Assembly (NCBI GenBank): GCA_015956445.1
Contig: WIUZ02000006.1
Location: forward strand, 496,001 to 560,000
Reading direction: 5' to 3'
Origin: Thelephora terrestris
Lineage: Eukaryota; Basidiomycota; Agaricomycetes; Thelephorales; Thelephoraceae
DNA length: 64,000 bases
Within the stretch, counting starts at the first letter, position 1; every line of letters begins with the position of its first letter. Below, piece after piece: positions 55,174 to 64,000 of the stretch. The notes below the pieces were generated by a model. It saw only the letters and a list, made by a program, of their open reading frames with translations, was not told the origin of the DNA and did no database searches. Made by a program: the position numbers and the translations under genes.

Positions 55174-58100
55174 TTACTTCATTACAACGAACTGTAACAA
55201 GCGTTTTTGATCAGTAACAAACGGACATACGCTCACTTATAACTCACCTCTGACGCCACTGACTCTGATATCCTGCTCCTGCCCCCTGCGTTGGCCGCTT
55301 CGGTCTTGCTTATCAGACTCAGAGTGCGACCGACCGCGCACACTTCTTTCCAAAATGCGTTATTGCCGCCTCCATCCGTTTCTAGGCACTGTTCCCTCAA
55401 GTCCATCATAAACCTGCGAGCGACCCCAATTATCAGCGGAGGTCCAAAGTTGCGCCGTTTTACCGCTCCCCACGCACCCATTCCATTCATCAATCTCATC
55501 CTCCCTCAGGCATGTTTCTCTCATTTCCCGCATGCATTCTATCATCTCCCCGTGTCGACGCTCTGCGAAGGGCCGACTGACGATCTCTCGAATAACGTAA
55601 CCCATATCCTCCACCGCCTTGCTAACTACGTCTCCTTCCGCAATATTTTTTCTCCAGTCGTCTAATGGGTAAGAAAAGCCGATTATGCGCCCTTCCTCGT
55701 GTTCATCAATCTCGAGGTCTGGACTCGCCGATCGGTTTGGGGTGGGATGGGCTGATGATTTTGCTGAATCGGGGCCGCGTGTTGTCACCTCCCCCAGAAG
55801 GAGATGATCGTCCTCGCCCTCCGTTTCGCTTCCGCTCTTTCTGGCAAGTGGTCGCTGCTTCTGAGGAGAAGATGCAGAGGGGGATAGTGCATGCGATTGA
55901 TGCGGCAGACGGCCAGGAACAGGCGCCGAGTCCAACAGCAGCATCTCGTCATCCGCATCCTTGGCGAACACGTGATCGTTCTTCCGTCTCCGTGTCGCTT
56001 TAATGACTGACATGTTGTTAGCATGGTGCGTTAGCTAAAAACTGAATTCAGAAATGGGGGACTCGTGCCTTTCTGAACGCGCATGGTGCTCTTGCAGTTA
56101 TTAATCGCTTCAGCCGCGCGCATGGTGACCTCCGAAGGTGGCCGCAAGTACTTGGTGAGTTCGGGGTGTGGTGCGGGCAGTGGGTTTTTGGCCAAGTCCG
56201 TAATCACCGCGCTGTGAAACATGGCTTGTTTGATTCGGTGGACCGCCGGGTTGTACGACATTCGGTTGTCGAACCATGGCTGCCGATCCCTGCCCACACG
56301 TGACTCTCGATTAATCAAACACTCCGGTCTACTGGCAAACACTTACCCGTTCTCGTCTTGTTCGCCAGCATGTGTGAGGTCCATCGCGTCCACGAATTTG
56401 TCCATCGCGTCCTGTTGTACTTCCGTGGGCAAGTACGGGTGCTCGGTTACCTCCTCTCCAGCTTTGTTGTACAACCGCTCCAGAGACGGGAAAGTGTACT
56501 TGCGAACGTCATCCGCAAAAGGCATCTGCCAATACAATCAGCACTAGCCTTTCCCCGATCTGATCGCTAAACACACACCTGGACCCAGAGCAGGCAGTCC
56601 ACGTTTTCAAAGCCGCATGGCGCAAGGACGCCCATTTTGGGGTCCATGCCGTCTCTGGACACCATCCGGCCGATGGCCATTACTTTAGTTCGTATCATCC
56701 CTTGCACGATGGAGGACAGAGCAACCTGTTGCCGTGGACTGCCTGGATCTGCCCAAACGTACTGGACTTCCCCCATCGCCCACTCTCGACGAAACTGCAA
56801 AAATCTGGGGTTGTTGCTGAGCGAGAACACGAGAAGCACGCACGTTTCTAGACTTGAAAAATCCGCAGACATCTATCCCTTTCTTGGTCTTGAGCCGATC
56901 GAATTGGCCATCCGGACACGGCGTGTACGTCGAACCATATTTGAAACCCTTGATCAATTCTTCCCTATCCACCCTGCGATCATCTTCGACCGTGGGTTGC
57001 TCATCCCGTTTGACCCGAACATCGTCATACTCCCTCTTCTTTTTCTTCACTTGCACCTGATCCTCGTCGTCGTCACCTTCGTCAGATTTGTCCGAATCCC
57101 GGTAATACTCTGAACGTTTCTTGAGCTCTACGTAGGTGTCTCCTTCGCCGCCGTCGATAGCTTCTTCGGCATCATCCTCCGTCTCGTCTGAACCTCCGTC
57201 TCCGTCTTCTTCCTTATCCTTGTCCTTGTCTTTCCGAAGCATGAATGGCTTCCAGCTCTTAGGTCTCGCGGTGGACGTGCATTTGCTCAGTTTGACCTGG
57301 ATCTCCATAGATTCAGTTGGCTTGTTGAGAGCGTCACCGATGCGCAAGGTCGTGCCCATGAGCGCAGATCTCGTAGTCTTGATGTCAGGTCTGCAGATGT
57401 CCTGGAGGGCCAACTCGCAGCTACCGACAATGCCGTTGGTTAACTTTGTCGCGAACATGTTGTAGAACTTTTCATTTTCCCTCTGCGACCCGGGTTAGAG
57501 GCGCTGAGTCTGGCGAAGGCCATTACCAAATCAATACCTTGATCTCGGACTTGTCCTGCTGCGCATACTGAAATTGATCGGAGTCTTCGTCAAAGTCAAC
57601 CCCACTGGGGCGAGATGAGCATCTGGGCCGGGGTATGGGGAGACGATCGAAACGTACACGATAGTGAGAATTATGTTGCGGTCGTTCACTGCTTGTGCGG
57701 TGTTTGCCCATTCATCTAGCTCGATCGGACTTTCGCCATCAGTGAGAATGACGATCTTACGCGTCCAAGTTTTCTTTGAAGACAGATAGATGTGCTGCGT
57801 TTCGATTGCAACAATCAGCGCATCGATAGCTGTGTCGAAACGGACGCGAAGATGAGAGATGTCAATTTGAACGGTGATTAAGAGCAGTTCGTCGAGACAT
57901 ACGATCACCGCACACGTTTGTTGCCCGAAGAGCATTGAGTTTGGCTATCGTGTTCGAGTTTGGTTGGGCGATGGGGATATATTCGTAAACGTGTTCATAT
58001 CCGTCACCTCGCTCATTGAGGATGTTTTGGGTCTCTGGAATCGTGAGGTCAGACGGTCCAGAGCGCGCGTCAGGAGGAACGATACGGCGTGCCTGGCGTT

Positions 58101-58430
58101 CCGAATACGACCACGCCGCACTGGTCCGTCTTCCTGCCGTTGTATATCTGCAGGGAAATGGAATCGGAGTGATTGGTTTATCGGGTCTGGGCAAGCATCG
58201 CGTACCATTTCTTGGATCTTGAGCTTCACGTATTGCAAGCCCCATTCGAGGTTCGTCATCTCGATGGTCACGATACCATCGCCAGATGGGACCTCGACCG
58301 TCCTGGTCTTGGACATCGACGGGGATAGGTCGATAACGAACACAGTAGCTGTGTACTGAAAAAATGAGTGAGTAGGAGAGTTGAGAATTTCGGAAATTTA
58401 GATTGCTACCCCTGCTCGTTCTGCTGGCAT
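55174..58430 (-). CDS. KU80: Ku80 (Ku86), DNA end-binding subunit of non-homologous end joining
   Basis: ATG at 58430 (MPAERAG) spliced to YTATVFVIDLSPSMSKTRTV, the start of the Ku80 vWA domain. Further vWA parts include ALIVAIETQHIYLSSKKTWT, RKIVILTDGESP and NIILTIV. The Ku core beta-barrel follows (about 56600-57450: RTKVMAIGRMVSRDGMDP, MGVLAPCGFENVDCLLWVQM) with an internal acidic Lys/Asp/Glu-rich loop. Then the Ku80 helical arm (LTKYLRPPSEVTMRAAEAIN) and C-terminal domain RFMMDLREQCLETD, then AFWKEVCAVGRTLSLISKTEA. A strong donor GAG|GTGAGT and acceptor TTACAG (intron 55192-55247) favour a terminal exon ending FVVMK at 55174; unspliced it would stop at 55233. It forms the ring with Ku70 around DNA ends. 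Confidence 0.93.
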
Positions 58431-58661
58431 AAGTATTGGATGGTGTAGCTCCAAAGAACCGGAGGGTGGCGAGATCAAACAGAATGACCGCGTTTTGATC
58501 ACGTGTCGTTGTTGATGGTTACCTAAACATTTCCGAAAAGGGAGCCCTCGCCTTTGGCTTACCCATACGTTTTGCGTGGCAAGTTCTTCAGCCGTTGACC
58601 GAGCTGCCGACGCGGAAAGGTCAAGGACGGATTCCGGACACTCCCCCGACTCCGTTTCACC
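58431..58661. promoter_or_regulatory. Divergent promoter of KU80 and the Snf2/Sth1 gene
   Basis: 231 bp between the two start codons, no coding signal. It likely serves both genes. Confidence 0.4.
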
Positions 58662-61600
58662 ATGCAAGCCCCTCCGCAATCCGTTCCCCCAAATATGCAG
58701 CAAAATATCTACAATGTTGCCGTCATGCAGAAGAATAAAACAAATGCGCAGCTCCAAGCAATGGTTCAAGTCTGTCGACTCCTCCAATCAATACCCATGG
58801 CAAACGCTCACCCTACCTTAGCGTGCAGGTCAACTCAGGTCCATGGGCCACACACCCCAGACGAGCCCTGAACTCGAGAGAATTCTCAAAGTCCTCACCC
58901 AATTCCAGGCAAATTTGGGCGTAAATCCCTCCGATCCCCAACAGTCGCGCACAGGTACGTGCGCGAGTTTTCCTACCACATACCATTCCTCAAAACACTT
59001 ACCGCCCAAATTCTCCTTCCAGGCGATTCCAGCGGCCAGCTGACAAATGGCCACACGTCCATCGTCAACGGTGCCCTCCCCAACATTCCACAGGTTTCTG
59101 TCCCTCTTACTGCAGCCAACGTCTCCGCTCGCAACCACCCCGTTCATCCACCCCCACAGTCCCCGCATACGCCTGTCTCCTTCACACCCGACCAAATCAA
59201 CCACCTTCGTACCCAGATACAGGCGTTTAAGCTTTTATCGCGCGGTGCCCCCATCCCGGAATCCATCCAAAATGTGATTAGGAATCCTCACCACACTACA
59301 CCTGAATTAGAGAGGCTCCTTTCTTCTTCCGACCCGACAGCAAGAATCACCGATAGCGTCATCAAGGTTCAGAAGTCGACCGAATCTGCTGGTGCCGACT
59401 CCGTACCTGGCGCCGGTCGCGCCCAATCCGCCTCCACTGGCGGAGCAGGAAGCCCCTCCAAGTCTTCTTTGAAAGTTGAAGATAACGATCCGGACGCTTC
59501 AGATTCGCCGAAGGGCCCTTTCTTAGAGGACCAGACCAACTCCGGTATATATCCGTATAATGCCTACGTCCACCCTTTTTCCCACTTCAAATCCCTCAAA
59601 GACCCCAAGCTACTCCACACACGGCTTCAGCGACTTATCGTCCCGTCAGTTATGCCTGGAGGACTTGACCCCCATCAGGTCATCGCCGAAAGGAACCGTT
59701 ACGTCGATGCAAGGATCCAGCAGAGAATAGTAGAGCTCGAAGCGATGCCAGCTACCATGGGAGATGGAGGATTTGAAGACATCACTGAAATCGTTGACGA
59801 TGCCGAGTCGAACCATCCCATGAAGGTTGAGCCTAGGGGGAAACTCAAGGCCATGATCGAACTGAGGTCTCTCAGGGTCTTGGAGAAACAACGCGCGTTG
59901 AGGGCTGCTGTTGCAGAGAGATTGACTCACGGAACCAATCTTCCCCTGAACCGCGTCGAGTTTAGGAGGGTTAGGAAGCCAACCGTCCGGGACGCCCGCC
60001 AGACGGAGACATTGGAAAGAAAGCAGCGAGTCGATAGAGAGAGACAGGCCAAACAAAGGCACGTTGCCCAACTCAACGTCATCTGCGCCCATGGAAGGGA
60101 AATTCTCCAGGTCAACCGCCTTGCCCAGGACAGAATCACTCGCCTTGGTAAATCCGTTTTGGCCTTTCATACCCATGCTGAGAAGGAGGAGCAAAAGAGG
60201 ATCGAGAGAATTACGAAGGAACGTTTGAAGGCCCTCAAGGCTGACGATGAAGAGACGTACATGAAACTGATTGACACCACCAAGGACACCCGCATCACCC
60301 AGCTACTTCGACAGACCGACAACTACCTTGAGTCTCTCGCTCAAGCTGTTAGGGCGCAGCAAACAGATGGACGGGAAAATTATGACTTTGACCAGGAGGA
60401 AGGTCCAACCAGCGAGGCCACCTTCGGCGCATCGACGTCTCTCGACGACGGAGAGAAGGACAAGGACAAGGTCGATTACTACGCTGTTGCCCACAAGATT
60501 CGGGAGAAGGTCACCAAGCAACCTTCCATGCTCGTCGGCGGTACATTGAAGGACTACCAGGTCAAGGGCCTGCAATGGATGGTGAGCTTGTACAACAACA
60601 AGCTCAACGGTATCCTCGCAGATGAGATGGTATTTACTCTCTGAATGCGACGCTGTCAATCCTCTCACTCTTCTGTCTTTAGGGTCTGGGCAAGACCATT
60701 CAGACTATCTCCCTCATTGCTTTCTTAATTGAAGTCAAGCGTCAGCGCGGCCCCTACCTCGTCATTGTTCCCCTGACCACCATGACCAACTGGCAGGGCG
60801 AGTTCGCCAAGTGGGCGCCGTCCGTGAAGATGGTCCCGTACAAGGGTAATCCGGCACAACGACGAGCTCTCCAAGGAGAATTACGCACGGGCCACTTCCA
60901 AGTGCTGCTGACCACTTACGAATTCATCATCCGTGACCGGCCCCACCTGAGCAAGATTAAGTGGATCCATATGATCATCGGTCTGTCCCCTCCTCACCTC
61001 CCTTGACTTTCGCTGATTAATATCCGCTAGATGAGGGGCATCGTATGAAGAATACTCAGAGCAAGCTCTCTCAAACCTTGACGCAATTCTACCACACACG
61101 TCACCGTCTCATCCTGACCGGGACCCCCTTACAAAACAACCTCCCCGAACTGTGGGCGTTGCTTAATTTCGCCTTGCCCAAGATCTTCAACTCGGTGAAG
61201 TCGTTTGAAGAATGGTTCAATACACCGTTCGCGAACTCCGGGACAGGAGACAAGATGGAGTTGAACGAGGAAGAGGCTCTTCTTATCATTCGGCGCCTAC
61301 ACAAGGTCTTGCGTCCGTTCTTGCTCAGGCGATTAAAGAAAGATGTCGAGTCAGAGCTGCCAGACAAAGTGGAGAAAGTGATCAAGGTCAAGATGAGCGC
61401 GCTGCAGACGCAGCTGTATAAACAGATGAAGAAATACAAGATGATCGCGGACGGAAAGGAGAAGGGAGGGTATGTCACGGATCGTTCCGCTCTTTTTTTG
61501 CCGTCGGTTGATCATAAACATCAGGAAACCTGGCGGCATCAAGGGTCTGAGCAACGAGTTGATGCAGTTGCGAAAGATTTGCCAACACCCTTTCTTGTTT

Positions 61601-63502
61601 GACAGCGTTGAGGACAAGATGAATCCTACCGGTCACATCAATGACACCCTCGTCCGTACCTCCGGAAAGGTGGAACTCCTATCGCGCGTCCTCCCCAAGT
61701 TCTTCGCGACCGGGCACAGGGTTTTGATTTTCTTCCAGATGACGAAGGTCATGGACATTATGGAAGACTTCTTGAAAATGATGGGTTGGAAGTATCTCCG
61801 GTTGGATGGTGGTACAAAGAATGATGAGCGTGCTATCCACGTCCAGATGTTCAACGCTCCAAACTCGGAGTACATGGTCTTCATCCTGTCCACAAGGGCG
61901 GGGGGTCTTGGTCTTAACTTGCAAACTGCCGACACTGTCATCATGTGCGACTTCCTCATCATACCTGAATTACGCACTGACTCAAAATTGTCTCTCATAG
62001 CTTCGATTCCGATTGGAATCCTCATGCAGACCTCCAGGCCCAAGATCGCGCGCATCGCATTGGACAGACCAAAGCCGTCCGCATCCTTCGCTTCATCACT
62101 GACAAGAGTGTGGAGGAGGCGATGTACTCCCGCGCTCGATATAAGCTCGACATCGATGACAAGGTCATCCAAGCCGGTCGCTTCGACAACAAGTCTACTC
62201 AGGAAGAGCAGGAAGAGTTTTTGGCAAGTTCCTTTTCCTCCAAATATTCCCCTCTAACTTGAGTTGTAGCGATCCATCTTGGAAGCGGACCAAGACGATG
62301 AGGGCGAGGAGGCTGGAGATATGAACGACGAAGAGATCAACGAGATCCTTGCTAGGTCAGACGAGGAGGCGGTTCTCTTCCGAGAGATGGATATCAGACG
62401 GGATCGCGAAGCTCAGGAAGCGTGGAAGGCCGCTGGGAACCGTGGAAGGCACCCCCTGCCATTGATCCAGCTTGAGGAGCTCCCCGACTGCTACAGGACC
62501 GACGAACCATTCGAAGTCGCCGATGCGGTTGATGAGATAGAGGGTCGCGGTCAGCGCCGCAGGACTGTTGTCAATTACAACGACGGTCTGGACGATGACC
62601 AGTGGGCTATGGCGCTCGAAGACGGCGAGGATGTCAACGAAGTCGCAGACAGGAACCGCAGGTTTGAATCCGCTGTGGGAACGCCAATACCAGAAGCGTC
62701 AGAATCCAAGCGTGGCCGTGGCCGTGGCAGGAGAGGAAGACCCAGACTCAACGAGGAAGATGGAGCTCCAAATGGCAAGCGAAAACGTGCGAAGGCTGCA
62801 TCTGTCACTCCATCTATAAATGACGATGAAGAGGAACGCGATTTGGTGGGTCTATTGTGGTGCCTAGTTGCCCTCGGTGCTGAATTACATCACAGAAACG
62901 TCGCAAGACGAAGGCGAAAGACGTTCCAGGATCAATCAAAGAGAGAATGAAGAAAGCTTTCAACGAGTGCTTCAAGGCTGTTGTAAACTGTGAAGAAGAG
63001 GGCACTGGCCGAAAGCGCTGCGAACTCTTCCGAGAAATTCCTGACCGCAGAGTACGCACTTCTTTACTCTTCACGTGAGGTACCATTCCCCCTTGACTGA
63101 TATACGGTACAGGAGTATCCTGACTACTACCAACTGATCGGGAAGCCCATCGCCTTGTCAACCCTGCGAAAACGCATCAACGGAGGGAACTACAAAACAG
63201 TCACCGAGTTCCAAGATGACTTCAGGCTGATGTTCAACAACGCCCGGCAATACAACCAAGAGGGCTCCTGGGTGTACAATGACGCAGAGGAGATGGAGCG
63301 GGTCTTCGATGCCACCTATAACCGTGTGATCACTGGTTCAGGACTTCCTGATGCCCCCGGTGGTCTACCAGGAATGTCGGACTCCGCCTTGACGCCCATG
63401 GAGGAGGATATCCCGCCTCCGCCTTCGACCTTAAAGCAGAAGGGGAGGAAACAAATCATCAGCGACGATGAGTATTTGACTCAGAGCGAGAACGATGACT
63501 GA
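58662..63502 (+). CDS. Snf2/Sth1 chromatin-remodelling ATPase of the SWI/SNF-RSC family
   Basis: ATG at 58662. Domain order: QLQ motif [20 protein letters not shown] (about 59180); HSA region ([20 protein letters not shown]); DEXD helicase with [38 protein letters not shown] (intron in motif I, about 60625-60680), DEGH box (about 61035), [19 protein letters not shown]; helicase C with [35 protein letters not shown] and [10 protein letters not shown] (about 62035-62070); a SnAC-like acidic region; an AT-hook-like [12 protein letters not shown]; and a C-terminal bromodomain (about 63110-63330, [20 protein letters not shown], then [10 protein letters not shown] with the acetyl-lysine Asn). This full QLQ-HSA-ATPase-bromo layout identifies the catalytic subunit of SWI/SNF or RSC; Snf2 and Sth1 cannot be told apart here. 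The splicing of the first 200 bases is unclear. Confidence 0.95.
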
Positions 63503-64000
63503 TAGAACCTTGTGACTTCTTCCCGATGTCTCCCTCTTATTGCTTTAGTTGTAGTTTGTTCTTAGCTGTAATAACATTTATTTCGTTGGCCATGTTCTCA
63601 CTCTCTTGTTGACCGATTAAATCGATTATGGGTCACCACATTGAACCTGAGTGTTGCATGGCAAGGACCCATCACGGGGCCCTTGTCAGTGGCGTGCTGC
63701 TGCCCTCAAGCAGACAAATCCTTTCATGAATAAGGTTACAACAGTTTTTTCTCGGCCTCACCAAGAAGTGGCATAGCAAAGAAGAGCTAGCTGCACCCGG
63801 GAAACCTGAAATAGTTTTACCCTTCGTAGCTAGGAGCTGGTGTCGACGGTCAACTACGGTTCACCGAAGGCAGCGATTCAACGGACGTTCTCCGGAGCCT
63901 CGGACTCAGACTGGCAACACCTCGAATCAACCTTCGTCGGCATGAGAAAAAACTCACACATCGGAGTTGTAAAGACATTGCCAAAGGTGGAATTGTACTT
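63503..64000. other. Downstream region at the right edge, no gene recognised
   Basis: It contains the 3' UTR of the remodeller gene. The last 250 bases could be the start of another gene region, but no frame is convincing within the window. Confidence 0.4.

Noticed and set aside
1-64000. CRISPR arrays, rRNA genes, LTR or DNA transposons, secondary-metabolite cluster
   Set aside because: No spaced repeats, no long terminal or inverted repeats with a coding core, no transposase or reverse transcriptase motifs, and no backbone synthase genes were seen. The gene set is mostly conserved housekeeping genes.

Overview
The window is nuclear DNA of a filamentous basidiomycete, most likely an Agaricomycete. 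Genes are intron-rich with short introns (mostly about 47-76 nt, GT-AG, CTGAC/CTAAC-like branch points). Many protein types are typical of that group: a 4-TM MARVEL-like protein of the agaric type, a rhodanese-PTP phosphatase, serine/proline-rich Ssn6 and Bni4-like proteins, and a Ras-like GTPase fused to a RasGEF. I find 24 protein-coding genes, one cut by the left edge, and no convincing rRNA, tRNA, CRISPR or mobile element. Gene models were built by reading exons across GT-AG (and two GC-AG) junctions and checking that conserved family motifs are restored. They are predictions without transcript data.

Layout. 1-10.8 kb: partial GTPase-RasGEF (-), MARVEL-like membrane protein (+), class 3 lipase (+), a transcription factor with two tandem Zn2Cys6 clusters (-), and a protein carrying only the N-terminal part of a cullin (-). 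11-21 kb: WGR-PARP (-), HMG-box factor (+), BTB protein (-), TRAPP subunit Trs31 (+), class 1A dihydroorotate dehydrogenase (+). 21-32 kb: Gcn20/ABCF3 (-), Bni4-like protein (+), nodulin-like MFS transporter (-). 32-42 kb: Yap1/Pap1 bZIP (-), Erf4 palmitoyltransferase subunit (-), Ssn6/Cyc8 corepressor (-), a tiny four-exon SERF protein (+). 43-50 kb: mitochondrial ClpP (-), Brl1/Brr6 (+), SRP68 (-), Get3 (+). 50-64 kb: rhodanese/tyrosine phosphatase (-), Ku80 (-), Snf2/Sth1 remodeller (+).

How the genes relate. Most are housekeeping genes in a compact arrangement, and neighbours are mostly unrelated. Some themes recur. SRP68 and GET3 (co- and post-translational ER targeting) are divergent with only 29 bp between start codons. 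PARP, Ku80 and Snf2/Sth1 serve DNA repair and chromatin. The RasGEF and Erf4 serve Ras signalling and Ras palmitoylation. Trs31, Brl1, SRP68 and Get3 serve the endomembrane system.

The strongest unusual observation is the transcription factor at 7.1-9.5 kb. It has two complete Zn2Cys6 clusters in tandem, each interrupted at the same position and phase by a 13-nt microexon. Next are the C-terminally missing cullin, the Ras-like/RasGEF fusion, the very large insert in the PTP catalytic domain, and GC-AG introns in GCN20 (inside the Walker A codons) and CLPP.
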